Positions 14,925 through 23,133 of a DNA stretch of 64,000 nucleotides are shown here, one piece after another. The DNA lies in the NCBI GenBank assembly GCA_002424045.1, contig DIPH01000008.1:58053-122052 (forward strand), read 5' to 3'. This DNA is from Firmicutes bacterium UBA5493 (lineage in GTDB: Bacteria; Bacillota; Limnochordia; Darwinibacteriales; Darwinibacteriaceae). Within the stretch, counting starts at the first letter, position 1. Every line of letters starts with the position of its first letter. Below the pieces are notes generated by a model. The model saw only the letters and a program-made list of their open reading frames with translations, was not told the origin of the DNA and made no database searches. The position numbers and the translations under genes were made by a program.

Positions 14925-16751
14925 ATGGCCGATCCAAAAAAACCTACTCGAAAACCCTTGATTTTTTACTACCTTGTCTCTTTGCTCGTCCTGTTTCTAA
15001 TTAATGTGCTAATCGTTCCTATGTTTGTGCGTGACCAAGTCACTGAGGTGGATTACAGTGTATTTCTCCAAGCCGTCGAGGAGAAGCGTGTAACACAAGT
15101 AGAGTTAAGCGCTGATGGCCAACAGATCCTGTACATGGCCAAAGATCAACACGGGCAACTCCAGACCTACACAACCGTAGCCATGCCTGACCCCAACCTT
15201 TTAGAGAGGCTGCGAAGCAGTGAGTCTGGCATCCAGTTTTCCCGGATTAAACCTACCCAAACCTCACCCCTTCTGACCTACCTGTTTAGCCTAATTGTAC
15301 CCATTTTGCTCATCTTTGGTTTGGGCCGACTGTTTTCCAAGCAATTGCAGCAACGCATGGGTAATACCATGTCCTTTGGTAAAAGTAATGCCCGTATCTA
15401 CGTAGAAGCCCAAACTGGTAAGACCTTCGCAGATGTGGCAGGACAGGACGAAGCGAAGGAAGCCTTAACAGAGATTGTGGACTTCCTCCATCATCCTGAC
15501 AAGTACGCAAGTATCGGTGCCACACTCCCTAAGGGAGCCTTGTTAGTGGGCCCTCCAGGAACGGGCAAAACCCTCCTAGCACAGGCGGTAGCCGGCGAAG
15601 CTGATGTCCCCTTCTTCTCCATTTCCGGTTCGGAGTTTGTGGAAATGTTTGTGGGCATGGGCGCAGCTAAGGTGAGAGACCTATTCAAGCAGGCAACCGA
15701 AAAAGCCCCCTGTATCGTCTTCATTGACGAGATTGACACCATAGGGAAAAAGCGTGGAGATGGTGGATTCTCTGGAAACGACGAAAGGGAGCAAACCCTC
15801 AATCAACTCCTCACAGAGATGGACGGTTTCGATGGCCGCAAAGGTGTTGTAATCTTAGCCGCCACGAACAGACCCGAATCCCTCGACCCCGCCCTACTCC
15901 GTCCCGGACGTTTTGACAGACGTATCCCGGTAGAACTACCAGATCTCAACGGACGGACAGCCATCTTGAAAGTTCATGCAGCCAAAATTGCCATGGATAG
16001 TGATGTGGACTTTGAAGCCATTGCTAGGGCTACAGCTGGAACCTCTGGTGCGGATTTGGCAAACATTATTAACGAAGCCGCCCTCAGGGCTGTACGGATG
16101 GGAAGGAACCTCGTTCGCCAAGAGGATCTTCAGGAAAGCGTGGAAGTTGTCATAGCTGGTTATGAGCGCAAGAATGCCACCATCTCTCCAAAAGAAAAGG
16201 AAGTCATTGCGTACCATGAGATTGGCCACGCCTTAGTTGCAGCGAAACAAACAAACACCGCACCAGTAACGAAGATCACCATCGTGCCACGTACATCGGG
16301 AGCATTAGGATACACGATGCAAGTGGAACAAGATGAGCGCCACCTTATGAGTAAAGAAGATGCCATGAATCGTCTCGCCACATTGACCGGTGGGCGCGCC
16401 GCAGAAGAGCTGATTTTTAATACCGCCACCACAGGTGCAGCCAATGACATCGATCAGGCGACCAAGCTAGCCCGTGCTATGGTAACCCGCTACGGCATGA
16501 GTGACCAGTTTGGCATGGTTGCCTTGGAAACACTCTCCAACCCCTATCTCGGAGGAGATAGTTCGCTAACCTGTTCGAGCGAGACGGCAGCTGAAATCGA
16601 TAAAGAAGTAATCAAACTCGTGAAGCAAGGACATGAAAGAGCTATCACTATCCTCAAAGATAACATGGGTAAACTGCACGAATTGTCCCGGGAGCTTCTG
16701 AAGAAGGAAACCCTTACAGGACAAGAATTCGTGGAAATCCTAGAAAGCTAG
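14925..16751 (+). CDS. ftsH: ATP-dependent zinc metalloprotease FtsH
   Basis: A 608-residue membrane-anchored AAA+ protease that extracts and degrades membrane and short-lived proteins. It has TM1 (residues ~11-33), an external domain, TM2 (~114-134), an AAA module with Walker A GPPGTGKT (~209), Walker B IVFIDEID and the second region of homology ATNRPESLDPALLRPGRFDRR (seen as ATNRPE and GRFDRR), then an M41 peptidase domain with zinc motif HEIGH (~430) and the third ligand Asp in NDIDQATKLAR (~507). All catalytic residues are present. Coupling to MarR is unusual for a housekeeping FtsH, so this may be a second, conditional paralogue. A strong terminator follows. Confidence 0.95.
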   Translation: MADPKKPTRKPLIFYYLVSLLVLFLINVLIVPMFVRDQVTEVDYSVFLQAVEEKRVTQVELSADGQQILYMAKDQHGQLQTYTTVAMPDPNLLERLRSSESGIQFSRIKPTQTSPLLTYLFSLIVPILLIFGLGRLFSKQLQQRMGNTMSFGKSNARIYVEAQTGKTFADVAGQDEAKEALTEIVDFLHHPDKYASIGATLPKGALLVGPPGTGKTLLAQAVAGEADVPFFSISGSEFVEMFVGMGAAKVRDLFKQATEKAPCIVFIDEIDTIGKKRGDGGFSGNDEREQTLNQLLTEMDGFDGRKGVVILAATNRPESLDPALLRPGRFDRRIPVELPDLNGRTAILKVHAAKIAMDSDVDFEAIARATAGTSGADLANIINEAALRAVRMGRNLVRQEDLQESVEVVIAGYERKNATISPKEKEVIAYHEIGHALVAAKQTNTAPVTKITIVPRTSGALGYTMQVEQDERHLMSKEDAMNRLATLTGGRAAEELIFNTATTGAANDIDQATKLARAMVTRYGMSDQFGMVALETLSNPYLGGDSSLTCSSETAAEIDKEVIKLVKQGHERAITILKDNMGKLHELSRELLKKETLTGQEFVEILES

Positions 16752-16768
16752 GTATGCTTAAAAGCACT

Positions 16769-16799
16769 GGGGAAGGTTGCCAAGACCTTCCCCTTTTTC
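16769..16799 (+). terminator. Rho-independent terminator of marR-ftsH
   Basis: GGGGAAGGT pairs with ACCTTCCCC around a 7-base loop, followed by TTTTTCTTT. Confidence 0.92.
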
Positions 16800-16957
16800 T
16801 TTCCTTCCCTCGCTTCTGGAACCCTTCACCCGGGAAGTACATTCCCAGGAGTTAATAAATCCTACCTTGGGGTTGAATAAGCGTCCATTGTTTTTACGCG
16901 GTTAGAAGGCTAGAATAAAAACAGATAGAGCACCTTGCGCCCTGTGAGGAGGATTAC

Positions 16958-18043
16958 ATGAAATTGAGTATCGGCGAGGTTATCGTGACTAAGCGAAAGG
17001 AAAAATCATGGACACAAGAACAGTTGGCGAATGCCGTGGGGGTTTCAACCCCAGCGGTCAGTAAGTGGGAAACAGGGGCAACATATCCAGACATTACACT
17101 GCTTTCTCCTATTGCCCGTGCTTTGAACACCACGGTAGACGAATTGCTTTCCTACCAAAACGAGCTCTCAGCAGATGATGTGGGCGAGCTTACACGAAAA
17201 GCGGCAAGGACTTACGAAACAGATGGTTTTGATCGTGGATGGAACTATTGTCAAAACCTCTTGCAGGAATACCCCAACAGTGTTCCCTTAAAGTTCTATC
17301 TTGGTAATCTGTTCCAGAGTTTCATGTTGATGAAACCTAATATGGAGAGCCAGGAGATACGGAGCTACTATCGGCAATCGGCCAACACCTATGAAGAAGT
17401 ACTGTCAAGCGGACATCCAGAATTCTCTTACCATGCAACGGTAATCTTAATCGGGCACTATATAATGCTTGACGAACTTGATCGAGCGCTCGAATTATTG
17501 AATCGTTTACCAAAGGCACGAATAGACCCTGATTTGCTCTACCCATCAATTCATGCTTTACGCGGAGAGCATGACGAAGCAATGAAGTTGACCCAAGAAA
17601 ACATCAGACGGTACCTCCCCAGAATTAGCCAATCCCTAAGCGTACTATGCGCCCATGCCCGAGAGCATGGCGACATGGACAGAGCCTATACCCTTGCACA
17701 AGTGAACGTTGAGATGACAAAACTGTTCGGCGTAAGTGGGGAAATCGCCTATCCCGATGTGATCAAAACCCTTGTTTCCAGGGAAGATACGCAAAATGCA
17801 CTCAATTGTCTGGAAACATATGCTCAAAGCATACTTGAGCTTAGTTACGACTACTCTAATAATCCAGTTTTTGATAGATTAGAGGAAGAACCCCAAGATA
17901 CTTCTTATATCAAAAAAGTTCTTGCACAAAGCATCTTGATTGACAAGGAGTATGCTTCGCTAACAGACGAACCGCGCTACACCCGCATCGTTGAGAAGTT
18001 GCGGGAAATTGCCGAAGCAACGACAAACACGTTCCGCGACTGA
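16958..18043 (+). CDS. XRE-family regulator with TPR-like C-terminal domain
   Basis: A 361-residue protein. Residues 1-68 form an XRE/Cro-type helix-turn-helix (KSWTQEQLANAVGVSTPAVSKWE... TLLSPIARALN). The remaining ~290 residues are alpha-helical with repeated TPR-like pairs, e.g. HATVILIGHYIMLDELDRALE and LLYPSIHALRGEHDEAMKL. Such HTH-TPR proteins often sense a peptide or partner protein. AGGAGG lies five bases before the ATG. It is monocistronic, with a possible TTGTTT-17-TAGAAT promoter at about 16890-16918. No peptide gene or obvious target is adjacent, and its role is unknown. Confidence 0.85.
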   Translation: MKLSIGEVIVTKRKEKSWTQEQLANAVGVSTPAVSKWETGATYPDITLLSPIARALNTTVDELLSYQNELSADDVGELTRKAARTYETDGFDRGWNYCQNLLQEYPNSVPLKFYLGNLFQSFMLMKPNMESQEIRSYYRQSANTYEEVLSSGHPEFSYHATVILIGHYIMLDELDRALELLNRLPKARIDPDLLYPSIHALRGEHDEAMKLTQENIRRYLPRISQSLSVLCAHAREHGDMDRAYTLAQVNVEMTKLFGVSGEIAYPDVIKTLVSREDTQNALNCLETYAQSILELSYDYSNNPVFDRLEEEPQDTSYIKKVLAQSILIDKEYASLTDEPRYTRIVEKLREIAEATTNTFRD

Positions 18044-18111
18044 CAAGGAGTAAAGCCGGAAACACCGGTTATCAGATGTAGCTATTCCCACTGGATCCGG
18101 GCACTCCATTT

Positions 18112-18171
18112 GTTCTGCAAAGGAGGTTCTTGCCAATCTTAGGCGAATCCTAAGAACGTCATACGCAGAAC
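18112..18171 (+). other. Nested stem-loop in the leader of the HD-domain gene
   Basis: An outer 7-bp stem (GTTCTGC at 18112, GCAGAAC ending 18171) encloses an inner perfect 7-bp stem (TCTTAGG and CCTAAGA around CGAAT, 18137-18155). It ends about 20 bases before the ribosome site of the HD gene. It could be a structured leader or processed RNA. I recognise no known family. Confidence 0.35.
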
Positions 18172-18199
18172 CTATGAATTAGCTCCAGGAGGTACAAAA

Positions 18200-18769
18200 G
18201 TGAAACCAAGTAGAGAACAAGCATGGCAAATGCTCACAGAGTATACCAAATCAGAGGCCCTACTACAACACGCCTTAGCTGTAGAAGCCGTGATGAGACA
18301 CTTCGCCAAACTTTCAGGTGAAGACGCTGATGAGTGGGGAGTTATCGGGCTTCTCCACGATCTAGACTACGAGCAGTTTCCCGACCAGCATTGCCACAAG
18401 ACGGCAGAAATCCTTGAAGAAAAAGGGGTAGATGCAAAGTACATTCGGGCAGTGTGCAGTCACGGCTACGGTATTTGTACAGACATCGAGCCCCAAAGTG
18501 AGTTGGAGAAGACCCTCTACACCATTGACGAGCTAACTGGGCTGATTAACGCCGTATGCCTCATGCGACCATCAAAGAGCGTGTTGGATTTAGAAGTGAA
18601 GTCCGTCAAAAAGAAATTCAAGCAATCCAGCTTTGCCGCAGGTGTCAACAGAGAGGTCATTCTAAAGGGCTGTGAAATGCTGGGGATGGATCTAAATGAT
18701 GTCATCTCTGAAACCATAGAGGGCATGCGCAAAGCCGCCCCTGAAATTGGCTTGCAAGGAATTCTCTAA
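18200..18769 (+). CDS. HD-domain phosphohydrolase family protein
   Basis: A 189-residue soluble protein with the metal-binding pattern of HD hydrolases: His in LLQHALAVE (~24), the HD doublet in LLHDLDYEQFPDQH (~53), His in VCSHGYG (~87), and Asp in YTIDELTGLI (~110). This clade is close to metal-dependent phosphohydrolases of unknown substrate. The GTG start is set by GGAGG seven bases upstream. It stands alone between the XRE gene and a bidirectional terminator. Substrate (nucleotide or otherwise) cannot be stated. Confidence 0.85.
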   Translation: MKPSREQAWQMLTEYTKSEALLQHALAVEAVMRHFAKLSGEDADEWGVIGLLHDLDYEQFPDQHCHKTAEILEEKGVDAKYIRAVCSHGYGICTDIEPQSELEKTLYTIDELTGLINAVCLMRPSKSVLDLEVKSVKKKFKQSSFAAGVNREVILKGCEMLGMDLNDVISETIEGMRKAAPEIGLQGIL

Positions 18770-18808
18770 TTCCCGAAATCTCTAGTTCTCGCGCTCCAAA
18801 AGTCAAAA

Positions 18809-18846
18809 CAGCCTGTGATCAACACTCCATCACAGGCTGCTGTTTT
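18809..18846. terminator. Bidirectional terminator between convergent genes
   Basis: CAGCCTGTGAT and ATCACAGGCTG form an 11-bp perfect stem. TTTTT follows on the plus strand (18842-18846) and TTTTGACTTTT on the minus strand. Confidence 0.9.
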
Positions 18847-18852
18847 TCTAAC

Positions 18853-20178
18853 CTAAGGGATGATCAAAACCTCCGTATAGTTCTGGAAGTACTTTTGTGC
18901 GGCCTCTTTGATATCGTCCGGTGTAACCTCATCAAAGAAACTCATATAGTCATCGACCCACTCATAACCCCATCCTGTCAACTCCGTCATGGCCAGCATG
19001 AGGGCCTGGCTCAAGTTAGTCTCGTTTTGGATCAGGTACATGCCCCGTTTTTGCGTGGCGATATGAGCGATTTCCTCTGCGGTGAGGCCTTCGTCGGCAA
19101 AGCGCTTCAGCTCGATCAAGACCTGGTCCTTAGCCTGCTCTACATTCTGCGGATGGGTAGCCAGGAAAATCAAAAGATTCGATGGGCCTAAGCGCTCATC
19201 ATACTGAGACATCGCGGTGTATGCCAATCCCCGCTTGTCTCTGATTTCTGTAAAGAGACGGGAAGACATCCCCTCCCCAAGAATGCCGTTGATCACAGCC
19301 ATAGCCGCGCTATCTTCATCAAAGGATGCCGGCGCAGGATAACCCATAATCAAAAAGGCTGCTTCTGTGGGCAGGTTAATGACCATCTCCCGATCCTCAG
19401 AGGGATACACAAACTCCACCTGTTCCCGTGGTCTCGGGCTATCTGTATACCCATTTTTCCAGTCCGCGAAGCTTTCCTGTAAGAGTGGCAGAAGCTCTTC
19501 AGTCTTAAAGTTTCCAACAACAGAAACCACGATCTGTTCTGGCTGGTACAAATACGTATGCCAGTTGACTGCATCGTCACGGCTAATCATGGTTAGACCA
19601 ACGGTTGACCCATAGGGCGAGAGTTTGTACGGATGCTCTCCGTAAAATAGCTCAAGATAACCGAGGACAATTGCATTCATGGGATCATCGGTGAGGCTGG
19701 CTAAAATGGCCTGACTTAAGTAACGTTCCCGTTCAAATTCCTGTTCGGGGAAGATCGGATTGTTCAGCAAATCCATGAAGACGTCAAAACTTGCCCCGAA
19801 GGACCCAGGCGTGGATTGCAGAAAGATGGCAGAATAGTCATACGAAGCTGACGTTTGGAGCTGCGCGCCTAAAGACTCGAGCTCGATCACAATCTCTTGA
19901 GCTGTACGATTCGTAGTGCCTGAGAGTAGGTTCCGCTGCGTCAAATAGGTGATTCCTTCCAATCCTACAGGATCCTGTACAGAACCAACACCACTCAAAA
20001 GGCCTACCGCAATGATATCAAAGGCCGGATTCTCTTTAAAGAGAAGTGTCAGTCCATTATCCAATACCACCTTTTGAACATCCTCCGTATAACTGAACGT
20101 AGCAGAAGCCAAGGCAGAGCCACAGGCAAAAATCACTACAAGCAGTGTTACAATGGAAAACCGGAATTTCATTTTCAT
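18853..20178 (-). CDS. Exported M16-family peptidase-like protein, non-catalytic partner
   Basis: A 441-residue protein of the pitrilysin/insulinase M16B family. Residues 1-25 form a signal peptide ending near ALA-SAT. The M16 fold is clear (VLDNGLTLLFKENP at the start, VVSVVGNFKTEEL mid-protein). The zinc motif HxxEH is absent: the aligned segment reads GLEGITYLTQRNLLSG, so it cannot be catalytic alone. It follows the catalytic M16 gene by four bases, and the two probably form a heterodimer as in other two-subunit M16 enzymes. An ATG at 20178 behind GGGGAGG is preferred over 20223, which lies inside the upstream gene. Confidence 0.9.
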   Translation of the reverse strand: MKMKFRFSIVTLLVVIFACGSALASATFSYTEDVQKVVLDNGLTLLFKENPAFDIIAVGLLSGVGSVQDPVGLEGITYLTQRNLLSGTTNRTAQEIVIELESLGAQLQTSASYDYSAIFLQSTPGSFGASFDVFMDLLNNPIFPEQEFERERYLSQAILASLTDDPMNAIVLGYLELFYGEHPYKLSPYGSTVGLTMISRDDAVNWHTYLYQPEQIVVSVVGNFKTEELLPLLQESFADWKNGYTDSPRPREQVEFVYPSEDREMVINLPTEAAFLIMGYPAPASFDEDSAAMAVINGILGEGMSSRLFTEIRDKRGLAYTAMSQYDERLGPSNLLIFLATHPQNVEQAKDQVLIELKRFADEGLTAEEIAHIATQKRGMYLIQNETNLSQALMLAMTELTGWGYEWVDDYMSFFDEVTPDDIKEAAQKYFQNYTEVLIIP

Positions 20179-20182
20179 TAGG

Positions 20183-21517
20183 CTACCTCCCCACCGGTGA
20201 AATTTCACTATGGACATAAGCATGTGGGTGCAAGAAGCTTTGGGCCGCGCGCTGAATGTCCTCCGCTGTAATCTGTTCCAAGAGTGCGCCTTGGTTCACA
20301 GCACCCATTACACCACCATAGATCTCCATCTGCCCAAGGTACATGGCTACATTTGTGCTTGATTCCGTAGAAAAGGCTAGACTACTGCGAGCCATAGCGC
20401 GGGCCCGCTCTAATTCAGCATCCGTGACAGGTTCGGTCTGCAACCTCAAGAGCTCTTCCTGGATAATCTCCGTCAGACGATCTCTCTTACTTGGATCGAG
20501 TTCAACGAAAATTCCAAAGAGACCAATGTCCCCAAACCCGTTATAGCTTGCAGAAACGCTGTTTGCAATTTGCTCCCCTTCGATCAGGCGTTGATAAAGC
20601 CTAGAGGACCGCCCTCCACCAAGAATAATCCCAGTCATGGTCAGGGCTGCGGCATCATGTGTTCCAGATCCAGGTGCGGGGTGGCCTAAGAATACATAGC
20701 TTTGCTGAAGGGGACGTTCTTCTTTCAGGTAAACGACGGTTTCTAACTCTGGGATGGTGATATGTTCTGTGTGCGGAAGGGTTTTGGCTGTCATGCCCCC
20801 ATAGAGCTCTTCGGCCTGGGCAAAAATGGCTCCAGCATCCACTTGGCCTGTCACCACCAGAATCATATTGTTGGGTACATAATACTGCCCGTGGAAATCC
20901 ACTACCTCTGCCCGGCTTACATTAGCCAACTCTTCAACGGAACCGATGACGTTCTTCGAATAGACAGTTCCGGCAAAGAGATGCTCGATTGCCATATCCA
21001 CGAGGTGCGTTTGGGGAGAGTCAATCCGTAGGCGAATCTCCTCATAAATGACCGTTCGTTCCATATCGATTTCGTCCTGCTCATACAGTGAGTTGAGCAA
21101 AGCATCAGCCTGAATATCCATTGCTTGACTCACATGGTCTGAGGGAACAACGATAAAATAGGATGTGTAATCAAGGCTTGTCATGGCATTTAGGTACCCA
21201 CCTAGAGACTCCACCTCGTGGGCAATCTGGCCCCTAGGGCGAGTGGTGGTGCCTTTGAATGTAAGGTGTTCAAAAAAATGAGCCAATCCTGAAAGACCAG
21301 CAGGGTCATCCTTTGCCCCCGTATCTACCCAAACATTGACCGTAGCAATTGGATAGGACGGTATCTCCTTGACAATCACCCGCATCCCATTTTCAAGAAT
21401 ACGCATTTGAATGGGGATTAAAGACGACTTGGGGTCCACTGGCGTGGCCAACACAATGGTACTGAGTAAAAACACCGTAACGACAAGGGTGAAACTCACA
21501 ACTCTGATCCGACGCAT
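20183..21517 (-). CDS. Exported M16 zinc peptidase, catalytic subunit
   Basis: A 444-residue M16B zinc metallopeptidase. It has a signal peptide (residues 1-24, cleavage near VLA-TPV). The inverted zinc motif HFFEH sits in GLAHFFEHLTFKGT (~80), with the third ligand Glu downstream in VIYEEIRLRID. The C-terminal half carries the R/Y substrate-binding region (GGGRSSRLYQRL). It degrades peptides or protein fragments outside the cytoplasmic membrane. It heads a two-gene operon with a non-catalytic paralogue, and its promoter overlaps that of the divergent MATE gene. GGAGG precedes the ATG. Confidence 0.93.
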   Translation of the reverse strand: MRRIRVVSFTLVVTVFLLSTIVLATPVDPKSSLIPIQMRILENGMRVIVKEIPSYPIATVNVWVDTGAKDDPAGLSGLAHFFEHLTFKGTTTRPRGQIAHEVESLGGYLNAMTSLDYTSYFIVVPSDHVSQAMDIQADALLNSLYEQDEIDMERTVIYEEIRLRIDSPQTHLVDMAIEHLFAGTVYSKNVIGSVEELANVSRAEVVDFHGQYYVPNNMILVVTGQVDAGAIFAQAEELYGGMTAKTLPHTEHITIPELETVVYLKEERPLQQSYVFLGHPAPGSGTHDAAALTMTGIILGGGRSSRLYQRLIEGEQIANSVSASYNGFGDIGLFGIFVELDPSKRDRLTEIIQEELLRLQTEPVTDAELERARAMARSSLAFSTESSTNVAMYLGQMEIYGGVMGAVNQGALLEQITAEDIQRAAQSFLHPHAYVHSEISPVGR

Positions 21518-21548
21518 ACTCTACCTCCTTGATTGTGTGTCAATTCAC

Positions 21549-21575
21549 AATAGCGCAAATAAATCATACGCTATT
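21549..21575. promoter_or_regulatory. Inverted repeat flanking the M16 promoter -10
   Basis: AATAGCG (21549-21555) and CGCTATT (21569-21575) are perfect inverted half-sites around the -10 element. This placement suits a repressor operator; no cognate regulator is adjacent. Confidence 0.45.
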
Positions 21576-21591
21576 AAATCCGAATTGTCAA
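21563..21591 (-). promoter_or_regulatory. Sigma-A promoter of the M16 peptidase operon
   Basis: Minus strand TTGACA (21591-21586), a 17-base spacer and TATGAT (21568-21563). Confidence 0.8.
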
Positions 21592-21614
21592 CGCAGGTTC
21601 TGGCATGATAGAAT
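21585..21614 (+). promoter_or_regulatory. Probable promoter of the MATE gene, sharing its -35 with the M16 promoter
   Basis: TTGTCA (21585-21590), an 18-base spacer and TAGAAT (21609-21614). The -35 occupies the same bases as the opposite-strand TTGACA. Confidence 0.55.
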
Positions 21615-21643
21615 GGTGGAAGATCACATGGGAGGACACACAT

Positions 21644-23044
21644 ATGAACGTGCTCGACTTTTCGGATAAGCGGTATTGGAGGCTTATTCTTGCAACAGGC
21701 CTCCCTATCATGGTGCAAAACCTGATCTTCAACAGCTTCACCCTGGTGGATAACATCCTCGTGGGTGGACTTGGTGAGGTGAACATCGCAGCCGTAGGAG
21801 TAGCGAACAAACTCACCTTCATCTATATGCTCTTTTTGTTTGGAATCAACAGCGGGACCAATATCTTCAGTGCCCAGTATTGGGGAAAGCAGGATCTCAA
21901 AGGTGTTCGCAGAGTACTGGGTTTAAGCCTAGGCCTAGGTTTAACGGTGTCGATACCCTTTACCCTGATCGGCCTTTTTGCGCCCCATGTCATCATCGAC
22001 ATATTCAGTAATGATCCAGAGGTAATTAGGCTCGGAGCGAGCTACCTGGCTATCGTTGCCCTAACCTTTCCAATTAACGCCATCACCTCGTCCTTTGGCA
22101 TGCAATCGCGGGGTGTTGGCAGGGCTAATGTTCCCTTGGTCTCGAGTACTGTAGGTTTTCTTTTCAACGCCTTTCTGGATTACGCCCTAATCTATGGCAC
22201 GTTTGGTTTTCCCGCCATGGGAATCCAAGGAGCCGCGCTGGCCACCCTAATTTCTAAGCTCTTGGAGTGTTCCGTGCTTGTGGGAATTATCTATTACAAG
22301 AAGTACGAACTTGCAGCGAAGTTCAGCGAGTTCACGGGTTATAGCCGAGAATTCTTGCTGCGGTTTTTCCGTCCTGTACTCCCCGTCATCTTAAACGAGA
22401 TGTTCTGGGCCGTGGGAGTCTCTTCCTACACATACTTTTATGGCGTTTTGGGAACTGAGGCGGTGGCAACCGTGCAGATTTTGGATGTGATCAACAGCAT
22501 CTTCGTCGCCGCATTCATGGGATTAGGCCACGCCCTTGGAGCAGTTGTGGGTAATCTCATTGGAGCAGGCGAAGAAGATACTGCAAGGATCTACGCCAAA
22601 CGCTCTGCCCTAGTCAGCTTCGGCTTTGGCTTGGTGATGAGCTTTATGCTCTTGATGATCGCTCCCCTCTTCTTGAATTTCTTCAATATTAATGAGAGTA
22701 CAAGGCAACTCTGCGAGCGGACAATCGTCGTCTACGCGATCTACATGATCCCTAAGGTCCTCAACCATTTGATGATTGTGGGTGTTCTTCGCGGAGGCGG
22801 AGACACCGTATTTGCCGGTATCATTGACGTGGGGGCCCCTTGGCTCATCGGGATTCCCATGGCCTACCTGGGAGTCCGCGTTTTGGGCTGGCCTGTGTAT
22901 CTGGTTATGGCCTTGATTAACCTGGAGGAGCTTACGAAAGCCTGCGCGGGAATCTGGAGGCTTCTATCGGGAAAATGGCTGCACAATCTCGTCAAAGATG
23001 GCGAACCCGAATGCCAGTTAGAAGAGGCACCTGAGATTGCCTAG
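21644..23044 (+). CDS. MATE-family multidrug/sodium antiporter
   Basis: A 466-residue efflux protein with 12 predicted membrane helices in two homologous halves, starting at YWRLILATGLPIMVQNLIFN. It expels organic cations or drugs in exchange for Na+ or H+. Family features include the conserved Asn/Asp-containing first helix (FTLVDNILVGGLG) and the pseudo-repeat in the second half (LNEMFWAVGVSSYTYFYG). GGGAGG fixes the ATG at 21644; an upstream ATG at 21605 lies before or at the transcription start and is rejected. It is divergent from the M16 operon. Substrate unknown. Confidence 0.9.
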   Translation: MNVLDFSDKRYWRLILATGLPIMVQNLIFNSFTLVDNILVGGLGEVNIAAVGVANKLTFIYMLFLFGINSGTNIFSAQYWGKQDLKGVRRVLGLSLGLGLTVSIPFTLIGLFAPHVIIDIFSNDPEVIRLGASYLAIVALTFPINAITSSFGMQSRGVGRANVPLVSSTVGFLFNAFLDYALIYGTFGFPAMGIQGAALATLISKLLECSVLVGIIYYKKYELAAKFSEFTGYSREFLLRFFRPVLPVILNEMFWAVGVSSYTYFYGVLGTEAVATVQILDVINSIFVAAFMGLGHALGAVVGNLIGAGEEDTARIYAKRSALVSFGFGLVMSFMLLMIAPLFLNFFNINESTRQLCERTIVVYAIYMIPKVLNHLMIVGVLRGGGDTVFAGIIDVGAPWLIGIPMAYLGVRVLGWPVYLVMALINLEELTKACAGIWRLLSGKWLHNLVKDGEPECQLEEAPEIA

Positions 23045-23133
23045 AGCGGAGACAGCAAAACACCCGTAGACTTCAGCCCGCGGTGTTTGCGTTACCCGCC
23101 AATCGATTCAACTTCTGCAGGAAAGGATGGCAA

